Shown: positions 51,790 to 62,692 of the stretch, in pieces
How positions within the stretch are numbered: the stretch's first letter is position 1
Layout of the letters: each line of letters begins with the position of its first letter
Origin: Rhodococcus sp. X156
Lineage (GTDB): Bacteria > Actinomycetota > Actinomycetes > Mycobacteriales > Mycobacteriaceae
Reading direction: 5' to 3'
Length of the DNA: 64,000 nucleotides
Assembly: GCF_004006015.1 (NCBI RefSeq)
Contig: NZ_CP034766.1
Span: 3,257,001 to 3,321,000 of the forward strand
Notes under the pieces: model-generated
Told to the model about the DNA's origin: nothing
What the model saw: only the letters and a program-made list of their open reading frames with translations
Database searches by the model: none
Translations under genes and position numbers: made by a program

Positions 51790-53055
51790 TCAGCGCGGGC
51801 CGGGAACGGTGATCTCCCCGGCGACGGCGCGGGCGGCGATGTCGCTGCGGTAGTGCCCGCCGGGCAGGTGCACCTGCGCCATCCGCCGGTAGGCGTCCTC
51901 ACGCGCGGCGGCCAGGTCGGCGCCGGTGCCCACCACGCTGAGCACCCGCCCGCCGGCGGAGACCACGGTGCCCTCCGGGCGGGCCACGGTGCCGGCGTGC
52001 AGCACGCCCTCGTCGTCGGCGCCGCTGATGACGTCACCCGTGCGTGGCTTGCCGGGGTAGTTCTCCGCCGCCAGCACCACGGTGACCGCGGCGCCGGGGG
52101 CCCACTCCAGGTCGGTGTGCTCGGCCAGGCTGCCGGTGGCGGTGGCGTGCAGCAGCTCGCCCAGCGGCGTGCGCAGCAGGGCCAGCACCGACTGGGTCTC
52201 CGGGTCACCGAAGCGGCAGTTGAACTCCACCACCGCCGGCCCGGCCGCACCCAGCGCGAAGCCGGCGTAGAGCAGCCCGGAGAACCCACAGCCCCGGCGC
52301 ACCAGCTCCGCCGCGACCGGCTTGACGGTGTTCTCCACCAGGTCCTCGACCATGCCCTCGGGCGCCCAGGGCAGCGGCGCGTAGGCACCCATGCCGCCGG
52401 TGTTGGGGCCGGTGTCGCCGTCGCCCACCCGCTTGGCGTCCTGGGCGGGCAGCAGCGGCACCACCGTCTCGCCGTCGACCAGGCAGAACAGCGAGACCTC
52501 GGGGCCGTCCAGGTAGCTCTCCAGCAGCACCGGGTGGCCGTCCTCCAGCAGCGATGCGGCGTGCCGGCGGGCGGCGTCGCGATCCTCGGTGACCACCACG
52601 CCCTTGCCCGCCGCCAGCCCGTCGTCCTTGACCACCCAGTGCGGGCCGAAGCGGTCCAGCGCGGCATCGAGGTTGGCCGGGCTGTCCACGATCTCGCTGT
52701 GCGCGGTGCGCACCCCGGCCGCGGCCATGACGTCCTTGGCGAACGCCTTGGAGCCCTCGATGCGCGCGGCCTGGCGGGAGGGTCCGAAGCAGGCGATGCC
52801 CGCGGCGCGCACGGCGTCGGCCACCCCCAGCACCAGCGGCACCTCGGGACCGATGACCACGAGGTCGGCAGCCAGGCGACGAGCCATGGCGGTGACCGCC
52901 TCGGGATCGGCCACGTCCACCGGGTGCTGCTCGGCCACGCGGGCCGTGCCCGCGTTGCCCGGGGCGCAGAAGAGCTCGGTCACCCCGGGATCACGGCGCA
53001 GGGCCAGCAGCAGAGCGTGTTCACGGGCACCGGAGCCGATCACGAGTACGCGCAC
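51790..53055 (-). CDS. purD: Phosphoribosylamine-glycine ligase PurD
   Basis: A 421-residue ATP-grasp ligase for step two of purine synthesis. Motifs: [84 protein letters not shown] and [14 protein letters not shown]. The open frame continues upstream into the methyltransferase gene; the GTG at 53055 is chosen, eight bases after TAACCT (53069-53064), a leaderless layout. The other de novo pur genes of this window share the strand. Confidence 0.96.
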   Translation of the reverse strand: MRVLVIGSGAREHALLLALRRDPGVTELFCAPGNAGTARVAEQHPVDVADPEAVTAMARRLAADLVVIGPEVPLVLGVADAVRAAGIACFGPSRQAARIEGSKAFAKDVMAAAGVRTAHSEIVDSPANLDAALDRFGPHWVVKDDGLAAGKGVVVTEDRDAARRHAASLLEDGHPVLLESYLDGPEVSLFCLVDGETVVPLLPAQDAKRVGDGDTGPNTGGMGAYAPLPWAPEGMVEDLVENTVKPVAAELVRRGCGFSGLLYAGFALGAAGPAVVEFNCRFGDPETQSVLALLRTPLGELLHATATGSLAEHTDLEWAPGAAVTVVLAAENYPGKPRTGDVISGADDEGVLHAGTVARPEGTVVSAGGRVLSVVGTGADLAAAREDAYRRMAQVHLPGGHYRSDIAARAVAGEITVPGPR

Positions 53056-53063
53056 AGCGGTAC

Positions 53064-53069
53064 AGGTTA
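53064..53069 (-). promoter_or_regulatory. -10 box of leaderless purD
   Basis: TAACCT on the minus strand (53069 to 53064), eight bases before the GTG. Confidence 0.55.
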
Positions 53070-53108
53070 CGGGGCGGCGTCGGCGCCACGGCGCCGGCAT
53101 CTGCCTGG

Positions 53109-53708
53109 TCAGGGCTTGCGCAGCACCGTCACGGAGAAGTCGGCGTCGGCGTGCCAGGGCCGCAGGTCCCAGGTGGCGAACCGCTGCTCCACCACGAAGC
53201 CGGCGGCGACGGCGTGGGTGTCCAGCTCCGCCACGGTGTAGCCGCGGCCAGCACCGAAGCCGATCACCGCGACGCCGTCGGAGCGCAGGTGCGCCGCCAT
53301 CCGCACCAGCACCTCCGGCGCGGTGCCCGGGCGCAGGTAGGGCATCACGTTGCCGGCGCAGACCAGGGCGTCGAAGGGCTCGGGCTCCCCCAGCTCGGCC
53401 AGGTCCAGCTCGGACAGGTCGGCCACCAGCCAGCGTGGCCCGGGGTGGTCGGCCTCCGCGGCCTCGATCAGCTGCGGGTCGGCGTCCACGCCCACCACCT
53501 GGTGCCCGCGGGCGGCGAGCTCGGCGCCCACCCGCCCGGGGCCGCAGCCGGCGTCGAGCACCCGGGCACCGCGGGGCAGCATCGCGTCCAGCGTGCGCGC
53601 CTCGCCGACCAGGTCGGCCCCCTCGGCGGCGAGCGTGCGGAACCGGTCGATGTACCACTGGGAGTGCCCGGCGTCGTGCGCCGTCACCCACCGCGTCGGC
53701 TTGCTCAT
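53109..53708 (-). CDS. Class I SAM-dependent methyltransferase
   Basis: A 199-residue methyltransferase with SAM motif [20 protein letters not shown], motif [19 protein letters not shown], motif post-[15 protein letters not shown] and [14 protein letters not shown]. It begins with [20 protein letters not shown], typical of small-molecule methyltransferases near purine genes in actinobacteria; the substrate is unknown. The ATG at 53708 lies six bases after TACCGT (53720-53715), so it is leaderless. purD follows on the same strand with its own promoter. Confidence 0.88.
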   Translation of the reverse strand: MSKPTRWVTAHDAGHSQWYIDRFRTLAAEGADLVGEARTLDAMLPRGARVLDAGCGPGRVGAELAARGHQVVGVDADPQLIEAAEADHPGPRWLVADLSELDLAELGEPEPFDALVCAGNVMPYLRPGTAPEVLVRMAAHLRSDGVAVIGFGAGRGYTVAELDTHAVAAGFVVEQRFATWDLRPWHADADFSVTVLRKP

Positions 53709-53714
53709 GCGGTC

Positions 53715-53720
53715 ACGGTA
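53715..53720 (-). promoter_or_regulatory. -10 box of leaderless methyltransferase gene
   Basis: TACCGT on the minus strand (53720 to 53715), six bases before the ATG. Confidence 0.6.
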
Positions 53721-53732
53721 TCCCCCACGCAG

Positions 53733-53783
53733 ACGGCCGGGCCGGTCGCCGTCCCGCGAGGGAGCGACGTCCGGCCCGGCCGT
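53733..53783 (-). terminator. Strong terminator after ectABC
   Basis: A perfect 13-bp stem ACGGCCGGGCCGG (53733-53745) with 53771-53783; the 25-base loop itself folds into a second stem (GTCCC/GGGA). It lies 23 bases after the ectC stop. Confidence 0.85.
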
Positions 53784-53805
53784 GGGTCAGCGCGGCAGCG
53801 CGTCG

Positions 53806-54201
53806 CTAGTCAGCCGCGACGAGGGGGTACACGCCGTTCTCGTCGTGCACCTCCTTGCCGGTGACCGGCGGGTTGAACACGCAGAACATGCGCATCCGCG
53901 TGGTCGGCTCCACGGTGTGGCGCTCGTGCCCGTTGAGCAGGTACATGGTTCCCGGAGCCAGCGGGTAGACCTCGCCCGTCTCGCGGTCGGTCAGCGTGCC
54001 CTCGCCCTCGACGAGCCACACCGCCTCGATGTGGTTGGCGTAGTGGAAGTCGTTCACCGTGCCCGGCTCGATGACGGTCTCGTGGAAGGAGAACCCCACG
54101 CCGTCACCGCCGAGCACGATGCGCTTGCTCGCCCACTGGCCGTTCGGCGCCGTGACGTCGCGGTCGGTGCCGGTGATCTCGTCGATGGTGCGGACAATCA
54201 T
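53806..54201 (-). CDS. ectC: L-ectoine synthase EctC
   Basis: A 131-residue cupin that closes N-gamma-acetyl-diaminobutyrate to ectoine. The start [30 protein letters not shown] and the metal/substrate region [59 protein letters not shown] are those of EctC. It is the last gene of ectABC and is followed by a strong terminator. No ectD (ectoine hydroxylase) follows, so hydroxyectoine is not made from this locus. Confidence 0.97.
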   Translation of the reverse strand: MIVRTIDEITGTDRDVTAPNGQWASKRIVLGGDGVGFSFHETVIEPGTVNDFHYANHIEAVWLVEGEGTLTDRETGEVYPLAPGTMYLLNGHERHTVEPTTRMRMFCVFNPPVTGKEVHDENGVYPLVAAD

Positions 54202-54252
54202 GCTGCCTCCGATGTGTTGACGGTAGGGAAAGCTGGTGCGGGCCTTGCCCGG

Positions 54253-55515
54253 TCAGGAGCTGACGGTGGCGGTGGCCTCGGCCAGGATCTTCAGGCCGTG
54301 GTCGAGCTCGTCGGCGGTGATGGTCAGCGCGGGCAGCAGCTTGACCACCTCGTCGGACGGCCCCGCCGTCTCGGCCAGCAGGCCGTTGTCGAAGGCCAGC
54401 GAGCAGACCTTGCCGGCCAGGTCGGCGTCGGCGAAGACCAGGCCCTGGGCCAGACCACGACCACGGGTGCTCACGCCCGGGTGCTCGGCGGCCAGCGCGG
54501 CGAACGCGTCGTGCACCTGCTTGCCCTTGACCAGCGTCTCCCGCTGCAGGGTGTCGTCGGACCAGAACTGCTCCAGCGCCACGGTGGCCGTGACGAAGGC
54601 GGGGTTGTTGCCACGGAAGGTGCCGTTGTGCTCGCCGGGCTCCCAGACGTCCAGCTCGGGCTTGAACAGGGTCAGCGCCATCGGCATCCCATAGCCGCTG
54701 ATGGACTTGGACAGGCAGACGATGTCGGGGGTGATGCCCGCCTCCTCGAAGGAGAAGAACGGACCGGTGCGCCCGCAACCCATCTGCACGTCGTCGACGA
54801 TGAGCAGGATGTCGCGCTTGGCGCACAGCTCCGCCAGCGAGCGCAGCCACGACGCGCGGGCCACGTTCACGCCGCCCTCACCCTGCACGGTCTCCACGAT
54901 GACTGCGGCGGGGCGGTTGAAGCCGCTGCCGGAGTCGTCGAGCACCCGCTCCATCCAGTCGAAGTCGGAGTTCTCCCCGTCGCTCTCGGACAGGTAGTGG
55001 TCGTAGGGCATCGGGGTGGAGTGCACCAGCGGGATGCCGGCACCGCCGCGCTTCATCGAGTTGCCGGTGACCGACAGCGCGCCCAGCGTCATGCCGTGGA
55101 AGGCGTTGGTGAAGTTGATGATGGCCTCGCGGCCGGTCACCTTGCGCGCCAGCTTGAGCGCGGACTCCACGGTGTTGGTGCCCGTCGGGCCGGGGAACTG
55201 CACCTTGTAGTCCAGCCCCCGCGGGCTCAGCACCCGGTCGGAGAAGGTCTGCAGGAAGTTGCGCTTGGCCACGGTGGACATGTCCAGCCCGTGGGTGACG
55301 CCGTCGCGGCCGAGGTACTCCAGCAGGGCCTGCTTGAGGACCGGGTGGTTGTGGCCGTAGTTCAGCGCGCCGGCCCCGGCGAAGAAGTCGAGGTACTCCG
55401 TGCCGTCCTCGCTCCGCATCCAGGATCCCTGGGCGGTGTCGAACACGGCGGGCCACCCACGGCTGTAGCTGCGCACATCTGATTCGAGCGTCTCGAAGAT
55501 TGAAGTCACGATCAT
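54253..55515 (-). CDS. ectB: Diaminobutyrate-2-oxoglutarate transaminase EctB
   Basis: A 420-residue class III aminotransferase converting aspartate semialdehyde to 2,4-diaminobutyrate with glutamate. Motifs: [88 protein letters not shown] and the PLP lysine in [16 protein letters not shown]. The ATG at 55515 overlaps the ectA stop (ATGA). The longer open frame upstream is antisense noise. Confidence 0.97.
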   Translation of the reverse strand: MIVTSIFETLESDVRSYSRGWPAVFDTAQGSWMRSEDGTEYLDFFAGAGALNYGHNHPVLKQALLEYLGRDGVTHGLDMSTVAKRNFLQTFSDRVLSPRGLDYKVQFPGPTGTNTVESALKLARKVTGREAIINFTNAFHGMTLGALSVTGNSMKRGGAGIPLVHSTPMPYDHYLSESDGENSDFDWMERVLDDSGSGFNRPAAVIVETVQGEGGVNVARASWLRSLAELCAKRDILLIVDDVQMGCGRTGPFFSFEEAGITPDIVCLSKSISGYGMPMALTLFKPELDVWEPGEHNGTFRGNNPAFVTATVALEQFWSDDTLQRETLVKGKQVHDAFAALAAEHPGVSTRGRGLAQGLVFADADLAGKVCSLAFDNGLLAETAGPSDEVVKLLPALTITADELDHGLKILAEATATVSS

Positions 55516-56063
55516 CCTCCGTGTCGGTGGCCGACGGTGTAGAGATCCTCGGCCTCGTGGCTGTCCGGAAAGTGCTCCGGTCGAAACAGTTCCTCGGTGC
55601 TGATGGGCACGCCGCGCCGGCGTGCCAGAGCGGTGAACAGGGCCTGCGACGCCTCGTTGTCGGGGCTGATCGTGGTCTCCAGGCGGACGACTCCCGCGGT
55701 GGCCAGCCGGTCGAGCACGCCGTCGAGCATGCGGCCGGCCACTCCCTTGCCGCGCTGGTCGGCGTCCACCGCCACCTGCCAGACGAACAGCGTGTCCTGG
55801 CGGTCCGGGCGTCGGTAGCCGGTGACGAAGCCGACGACCCGATCGTGGTCCAGCGCGACGATTGAGGTGCCGGAGAAGTCGCGACCCCACAGCACGTAGG
55901 CGTAGGAGGAGTTCACGTCCAGCACCTGCGAGTCGCGGGCGATCTCCCACATCCGGGTGCCGTCACCGGGGCCGGGAGCACGAAACGAGAGGCCGTCGAA
56001 CGGCCCTGGGGAGCTTGGGTCGGCAGCAGCGGGCGGGGTCGTACCTGTGTCAGGGGGAGTCAT
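55512..56063 (-). CDS. ectA: Diaminobutyrate acetyltransferase EctA
   Basis: A 183-residue GNAT enzyme acetylating 2,4-diaminobutyrate. The core [46 protein letters not shown] and the CoA loop [27 protein letters not shown] are clear, as is the end [22 protein letters not shown]. The first 25 residues are a Pro/Thr-rich extension, so a later start is possible but none has better context. First gene of the ectoine operon; a GlnR-type box and a TACGTT -10 box lie upstream. Ectoine is an osmoprotectant. Confidence 0.95.
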   Translation of the reverse strand: MTPPDTGTTPPAAADPSSPGPFDGLSFRAPGPGDGTRMWEIARDSQVLDVNSSYAYVLWGRDFSGTSIVALDHDRVVGFVTGYRRPDRQDTLFVWQVAVDADQRGKGVAGRMLDGVLDRLATAGVVRLETTISPDNEASQALFTALARRRGVPISTEELFRPEHFPDSHEAEDLYTVGHRHGG

Positions 56064-56073
56064 ACGGTGTTCG

Positions 56074-56079
56074 AACGTA
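56074..56079 (-). promoter_or_regulatory. -10 box of ectABC
   Basis: TACGTT on the minus strand (56079 to 56074), ten bases before the ectA ATG. It overlaps the 8-bp palindrome GTTCGAAC (56069-56076). Confidence 0.5.
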
Positions 56080-56103
56080 ACAAAGGTGCCGTGTGCGAGT
56101 CAC

Positions 56104-56119
56104 GTAACATGTTGGAAAC
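56104..56119. promoter_or_regulatory. GlnR-type box upstream of ectABC
   Basis: GTAAC-N6-GAAAC on the + strand fits the actinobacterial GlnR consensus gTnAC-N6-GaAAC. It is centred about 45 bases before the predicted ectA transcript start. A second GTAAC half site lies exactly 27 bases away (56077-56081). Overlap with the palindrome AACATGTT (56106-56113) leaves another regulator possible. A separate inverted repeat GGTCAC-N7-GTGACC is at 56190-56208. Confidence 0.6.
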
Positions 56120-56264
56120 AGTGAGATGCACTACACCCGGGCATTTCCGACATTCTCCCCACGACCGAGGTCAGCGCTGGAGTCCTGCAGGTCACCAGGT
56201 TAGTGACCGACGGCCCGTTCGAACACCTGCGCAGCCGCCCTCGCGCGCCGAACCGGGCGGCGCG

Positions 56265-56298
56265 GCGGGGTCCCGACCCTGTTGGCCCGGGACCCCGC
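56265..56298 (-). terminator. Terminator after purA
   Basis: Perfect 11-bp stem GCGGGGTCCCG (56265-56275) with 56288-56298 and a 12-nt loop, 11 bases beyond the purA stop. Confidence 0.8.
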
Positions 56299-56309
56299 GG
56301 GCGCCGCTC

Positions 56310-58340
<2,031 letters not shown>

Positions 58341-59486
58341 TCAGCGGTCCAGGTTCTCCACGTCCGGCGGAACGGCGGGGTGCTCGACCGTGGGCGGCAG
58401 GCTGGCCAGCGCCGAGACGCGGCTGGCCCCGGCCACCCGCAGCAGGTCCACCACGGCGGAGCGCAGCTGACCGACCACCACCCGCACCGACAGACCACCG
58501 CTGGCTCCGAGGTCGCTGGTCAGCCCGGCCGCCACCTGCCGCAGCTGCAGTGCCGCGGGGCCCAGCTCGGGCACCTCCTCGCGCGCGGAGCACACCGCGG
58601 CCCGCAGCGTGGCCATCGCCGCAGCGGTGCCCTCCACCTGCGCCACCAGCCGCGGCTCGACCTGCTCGTGGTCGCGCACCGCCGCCAGCGACCGCCGGGC
58701 CAGCACCCGCAGGTTGCGGGCGGTGTTGTCCAGCGGGGTGGCGGTGGCGTCCAGCTGGGCCAGGCGCTGCCGCGAGCGCCAGCGCAGCGGGGCGATGCGG
58801 GCCAGCTCTCGCCCGGCGGCGAGGTTGGCGCGCAGGCTGTCGAGGCTGCCCTGGGTGGACCGCGCCCGGCGCAGCGCCTCGAGCACGGGCGCCTCCTCGG
58901 CGTCGGTGAGTCCGCGGGCCACCAGGTGCAGCGAGGCGATCAGCTCGTCGAGCACCTTGGCCACGTCGCTGCGGGCCGAGCGCACCGGGTCGGCCGGTAT
59001 CAGCGACATCACCACGATGCCCACGACACCACCGACGAGGGCGTCCACGAAGCGGTTGACGCCGGCTGAGCCCCCCGGCGGCAGCAGGGTGGCGACCAGC
59101 ACGGCCGAGGTGCCGGCCTGCAGGGTGAACACCCCGCCGCCGTCGAGCAGCAGCGCGGTGGTCATGGCTAGCAGCACCACCACGCTGATCTGCCAGGCGC
59201 CGCTGCCGATCACCGAGATCAGCAGGTCGCCCACCAGGATGCCCACGCTGACCCCGGCCACCAGCTCGACGGCGCGGCGCAGCCGGGCACCCAGGGAGAC
59301 CCCCAGGCACACCACGGCGGCGATGGGCGCGAAGAACGGCTCCGCGTGACCGACGACGTCGCGGGCCAGGAACCAGGCCAGCCCAGCGGCCAGGGCGCAC
59401 TGCAGCACCGCCAGCTCGGTGGCGCGCAGCCGCCGCACCCGGGTCTGCAGAGCCGGGTGCAGCCGGTCGAACAGACGCCGCAGCAC
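58341..59486 (-). CDS. FUSC-family membrane protein (aromatic acid exporter-like)
   Basis: A 381-residue protein with an N-terminal membrane domain of about six segments (ELAVLQCALAAGLAWFLARDVVGHAEPFFAPIAAVVCLGVSLGARLRRAVELVAGVSVGILVGDLLI through LVGGVVGIVVMSLIPADPVR) and a long helical cytoplasmic domain. The early FFAPIAAVVCL block is typical of FUSC/YccS/ArAE-like exporters. The transported compound is not known. GTG start at 59486, 14 bases after the DUF3151 stop, with no obvious Shine-Dalgarno; it is probably co-transcribed with DUF3151. Confidence 0.85.
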   Translation of the reverse strand: MLRRLFDRLHPALQTRVRRLRATELAVLQCALAAGLAWFLARDVVGHAEPFFAPIAAVVCLGVSLGARLRRAVELVAGVSVGILVGDLLISVIGSGAWQISVVVLLAMTTALLLDGGGVFTLQAGTSAVLVATLLPPGGSAGVNRFVDALVGGVVGIVVMSLIPADPVRSARSDVAKVLDELIASLHLVARGLTDAEEAPVLEALRRARSTQGSLDSLRANLAAGRELARIAPLRWRSRQRLAQLDATATPLDNTARNLRVLARRSLAAVRDHEQVEPRLVAQVEGTAAAMATLRAAVCSAREEVPELGPAALQLRQVAAGLTSDLGASGGLSVRVVVGQLRSAVVDLLRVAGASRVSALASLPPTVEHPAVPPDVENLDR

Positions 59487-59500
59487 CGCCGGGAGGTGGA

Positions 59501-59914
59501 TCAGGCGAGGCCGAGCTGCACGGCGGCCTCGGGATCGCAGTCGTTGAGCAGCGTCAGGCAGCGAGCCTGCTCGTCGGTCTCGCCGATGGCGGTGGCGGCC
59601 TTGGTCAGCGCGGCCACGGCGCGCAGGAAGCCACGGTTGGGCTCGTGCGAGTACGGCACCGGGCCGAAGCCCTTCCAGCCGTTGCGGCGCAGCTGGTCCA
59701 GACCACGGTGGTAGCCGGTCCGGGCGAAGGCGTAGGCGGTGACGGGCTCGCCGGCCTCGAGGGCGCCCTCGGCGAGGGTGGCCCAGGCGATGCTGGCGGC
59801 GGGGTGCTCGGCGGCCACGGCCACGGGGTCGGTGCCCTCGCGCAGAGCGGCTTCCGCCTCGGGGTCGCCGGGCAGCAGGGTGGGCTGGGGGCCAAGCAGA
59901 TCGGGGTAGGTCAT
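59501..59914 (-). CDS. DUF3151 family protein
   Basis: A 137-residue protein recognised by MTYPDLLGPQPTLLPGDPEAEAALREG and GYHRGLDQLRRNGWKGFGPVPYSHEPNRGFLRAVAALTKAATAIGE, the DUF3151 core conserved across actinobacteria next to fba (Rv0360c in M. tuberculosis, from memory). It is helical throughout, with tetratricopeptide-like spacing. The function is unknown. The ATG lies six bases after a CATGAT -10-like box, so it may be leaderless. Confidence 0.9.
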   Translation of the reverse strand: MTYPDLLGPQPTLLPGDPEAEAALREGTDPVAVAAEHPAASIAWATLAEGALEAGEPVTAYAFARTGYHRGLDQLRRNGWKGFGPVPYSHEPNRGFLRAVAALTKAATAIGETDEQARCLTLLNDCDPEAAVQLGLA

Positions 59915-59971
59915 GGGCCCATCATGCCCCGCAGCCGGACGGGCAGGCACCCGGTGCCCCACCCCCAGCAC

Positions 59972-60024
59972 TCAGGGCCCGCAACGCCCCGCGCGAGCGC
60001 GGAGAACGGCGTTGCGGGCCCTGA
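59972..60024 (-). terminator. Terminator after fba
   Basis: A 17-bp perfect stem (59972-59988 with 60008-60024) plus an inner CCGCGC/GCGCGG stem in the loop, 20 bases past the fba stop. Confidence 0.88.
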
Positions 60025-60044
60025 ATGCCGAACGAGGGGGCGGG

Positions 60045-61079
60045 TCAGCCCTTCGACTGACCAGCCGAGCGGAGGTTCTCGCAGGCCTCGACGACGCGGG
60101 CGGCCATGCCACCCTCGGCCTTCTTGAGGTAGCTGCGCGGGTCGTAGACCTTCTTGTTGCCCACCTCGCCGTCGATCTTGAGCACGCCGTCGTAGTTGCC
60201 GAGCATGTGCCCGGCGATGGGGCGGGTGAAGGCGTACTGGGTGTCGGTGTCCACGTTCATCTTGATGACGCCGTAGCCCAGCGCCTCGTGGATCTCCGAC
60301 AGCAGCGAGCCCGAGCCGCCGTGGAAGACCAGGTCGAAGGGCTTGGCGTCGGCGGGCAGGCCGAGCTTCTCCGCGGCCACCCGCTGACCCTCGGCGAGCA
60401 CCTCCGGGCGCAGCTTGACGTTGCCCGGCTTGTAGACGCCGTGCACGTTGCCGAAGGTGGCGGCCAGCAGGTAGCGCGAGCCGGTGTCGCCGCCGCCGAG
60501 CGCCTCGACGGTCTTCAGGTAGTCGTCCGCGGTGGTGTACAGCTTGTCGTTGATCTCGTTGTCGACGCCGTCCTCCTCGCCACCGACCACGCCGATCTCC
60601 ACCTCCAGGATGATCCGCGCGGCCGCGGTGGCGGCCAGCAGGTCCTTGGCGATCTCCAGGTTCTCCTCCAGCGGCACCGCGGAGCCGTCCCACATGTGCG
60701 ACTGGAACAGCGGGTTGCGCCCGGCGTCCACGCGCTCCTTGCTGATGGCGATGAGCGGGCGGACGTAGCTGTCCAGCTTGTCCTTGGGGCAGTGGTCGGT
60801 GTGCAGCGCCACGTTGATGGAGTACTTCTCGGCCACGACGTGCGCGAACTCCGCCAGCGCCACGGCCCCGGTGACCATGTCCTTCACCCCGGTGCCCGAG
60901 CCGAACTCCGCGCCACCGGTGGAGAACTGGATGATGCCGTCGCTGCCGGCGTCGGCGAAGCCCTTCAGCGCGGCGTTGATCGTCTCCGAGGACGTGCAGT
61001 TGATGGCCGGGTAGGCGAACGAGCCGGCCTTGGCCCGGTCGAGCATGTCGGCGTAGACCTCTGGGGTGGCGATCGGCAT
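60045..61079 (-). CDS. fba: Class II fructose-bisphosphate aldolase
   Basis: A 344-residue zinc-dependent aldolase of glycolysis and gluconeogenesis. Motifs: YPAINCTSSETINAALKGFADAGSDGIIQFSTGGAEF, zinc ligands in VALHTDHCPKDKLDSYVRPL, EVEIGVVGGEEDGVDNE and LVFHGGSGSLLSEIHEALGYGVIKMNVDTDTQYAF. AAGGAGGACC before the ATG is a strong ribosome-binding site. The open frame upstream is not part of the gene. Divergent from dedA. Confidence 0.97.
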   Translation of the reverse strand: MPIATPEVYADMLDRAKAGSFAYPAINCTSSETINAALKGFADAGSDGIIQFSTGGAEFGSGTGVKDMVTGAVALAEFAHVVAEKYSINVALHTDHCPKDKLDSYVRPLIAISKERVDAGRNPLFQSHMWDGSAVPLEENLEIAKDLLAATAAARIILEVEIGVVGGEEDGVDNEINDKLYTTADDYLKTVEALGGGDTGSRYLLAATFGNVHGVYKPGNVKLRPEVLAEGQRVAAEKLGLPADAKPFDLVFHGGSGSLLSEIHEALGYGVIKMNVDTDTQYAFTRPIAGHMLGNYDGVLKIDGEVGNKKVYDPRSYLKKAEGGMAARVVEACENLRSAGQSKG

Positions 61080-61143
61080 CGTTGACGGTCCTCCTTGAGC
61101 GACGGCACCCGCGCACGCCGTGGTGGTGGCGCACGGGCAGTAA

Positions 61144-61162
61144 TTGACAGTCAGTATGACAA
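61144..61162. promoter_or_regulatory. Imperfect palindrome in the fba/dedA divergent region
   Basis: TTGACAGTCAGTATGACAA shows two-fold symmetry at six of nine base pairs. It lies between the fba start (65 bases away) and the dedA -10 box, an AT-richer island that may bind a regulator. Confidence 0.4.
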
Positions 61163-61202
61163 CTTGCCCCCACGGAAGGGCAAGGGACCAACGGCTCGCC
61201 GG

Positions 61203-61208
61203 TATCGT
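61203..61208 (+). promoter_or_regulatory. -10 box of leaderless dedA
   Basis: TATCGT ends seven bases before the GTG at 61216 and decides that start over upstream in-frame codons. Confidence 0.6.
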
Positions 61209-61215
61209 GGGCGCG

Positions 61216-61998
61216 GTGACCCCAGCCAGCACCGCCGTCCTGTCCGTGGGCCCGGAGTTCATCCAGCCGAACTACCTCCTCGAGAACTTCGGCTTCGCCG
61301 GACTGCTGACCGTGGTCTTCGTGGAGTGCGCCCTGCTCTTCGGCTTCTTCCTCCCGGGCGACTCGCTGCTGTTCACCGCCGGGCTCATCTCCACCGGGGA
61401 CGCGGTGCTCGCCGGGCACCCGGTGCCCTCGATCGCCCCGGTGTGGCTGCTGATGCTCACGGTGCCGATCGCGGCCATCGCCGGTGACCAGGTCGGCTAC
61501 TTCATCGGCCGCAAGGCCGGGCCGGCCATCTTCAACCGGGAGGACTCCCGGTTCTTCAAGCGCAAGTACGTGGCTGACGCGCACGAGTTCTTCGACAAGC
61601 ACGGCCCCAAGGCCATCATCCTGGCCCGCTTCGTGCCGATCGTGCGCACCTTCATGCCGGTGACCGCCGGGGTGGCCAAGATGCGCTACCGCACCTTCGT
61701 CACCTACAACATCGTCGGTGGCGTGCTCTGGGGTGCCGGGGTCATCCTGCTGGGACGACTGCTGGGCAACGTGGACTTCGTGAGCAAGAACATCGAGGCC
61801 ATCCTGCTGCTCATCGTGGCGCTGTCGGTGGTGCCGATCCTCGTCGAGGTGCTCCGCAACCGCCGGGCGTCCACGCGGGCCAGGACCCAGGCCGATGCAG
61901 CTGTGCGCGCCGACGCCGCCAGCGCTGCCGTCCCGACCGACGACGCGTCGGCGCAGGACGAGAGCGGCGGTACCGCCCGCGGGACCGCCGCCGTCTGA
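61216..61998 (+). CDS. DedA family membrane protein (first of two)
   Basis: A 260-residue DedA/SNARE-associated-type protein. Signatures: FVECALLFGFFLPGDSLLFTAGLIS, GDQVGYFIGRKAGPAIFNREDSRFFKRKYVADAHEFFDKHGPKAIILARFVPIVRTFMPVTAGVAKM (the F/R-G-R motif region) and five or six membrane segments. DedA proteins maintain membrane potential and recycle undecaprenyl phosphate in other bacteria. The C-terminal 50 residues are polar and Ala/Thr-rich. Leaderless GTG start. One base separates its stop from the second dedA. Confidence 0.93.
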   Translation: MTPASTAVLSVGPEFIQPNYLLENFGFAGLLTVVFVECALLFGFFLPGDSLLFTAGLISTGDAVLAGHPVPSIAPVWLLMLTVPIAAIAGDQVGYFIGRKAGPAIFNREDSRFFKRKYVADAHEFFDKHGPKAIILARFVPIVRTFMPVTAGVAKMRYRTFVTYNIVGGVLWGAGVILLGRLLGNVDFVSKNIEAILLLIVALSVVPILVEVLRNRRASTRARTQADAAVRADAASAAVPTDDASAQDESGGTARGTAAV

Positions 61999-61999
61999 C

Positions 62000-62686
62000 G
62001 TGCCGCCGGGCGCCCAGCTCGTCGCGGCGACCTACGGTCCGCTGGAGACCGCGGGCCCGGTGCTGGTGTGGGTGATCGTGCTGGGCTTCGTGCTGCTGGA
62101 GTGCGCCTTCATCGTCGGGCTGTTCCTCCCCGGCGACTCGCTGCTGCTCACCGCCGGCGTGGTGCTGGCCGCGCACCACAGCGAGCACCAGGCGTGGTGG
62201 CTGGCGGGCACGGCGACGGTGGTGGCCATCGTCGGCAACCAGGTGGGCTACCAGGTGGGCACGCACGCCGGCACCAAGGTCCTCGCCCGCAAGGGCGGCC
62301 GGGTCCTCAACCGCAAGAACCTGCTGCGCGCCACCGACCTGATGCACCGCTACGGCTTCTGGGCCGTGGTGATCGCCCGCTGGATCCCCTGGGTGCGCAC
62401 CCTGGCGCCGATGCTCGCCGGGGCCGCGCACATGAACCCGCGGCGCTACCTGCTGGCCAGCAGCCTGGGTGCGCTGATCTGGGTGCCCACCCTGCTGCTG
62501 CTCGGCTACTACGGCGCCGGGTTGCTCGACACCGTCCCGTGGCTGCTGCACACCGCCGTCGCCGTGCTGGTGGTGCTGCTGGTGGTGGGCACCGCCTGGG
62601 GGTTGTTCCGCTACCGCCAGGAGGTGGAGCGCCCGGAGGACCCCGACGTGGTGCCCGCCCCCGACCTGCCGGCGCTGGACCACTAG
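62000..62686 (+). CDS. DedA family membrane protein (second of two)
   Basis: A 228-residue paralogue of the preceding gene: LLECAFIVGLFLPGDSLLLTAGVVLAAHH, GNQVGYQVGTHAGTKVLARKGGRVLNRKNLLRATDLMHRYGFWAVVIARWIPWVRTLAPMLAGAAHM. It lacks the long polar tail. The GTG at 62000 starts two bases after the upstream stop, so the pair is one operon. The tandem copy is an addition relative to the single dedA I recall at this place in M. tuberculosis (Rv0364). Confidence 0.92.
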   Translation: MPPGAQLVAATYGPLETAGPVLVWVIVLGFVLLECAFIVGLFLPGDSLLLTAGVVLAAHHSEHQAWWLAGTATVVAIVGNQVGYQVGTHAGTKVLARKGGRVLNRKNLLRATDLMHRYGFWAVVIARWIPWVRTLAPMLAGAAHMNPRRYLLASSLGALIWVPTLLLLGYYGAGLLDTVPWLLHTAVAVLVVLLVVGTAWGLFRYRQEVERPEDPDVVPAPDLPALDH

Positions 62687-62692
62687 CCCCGC

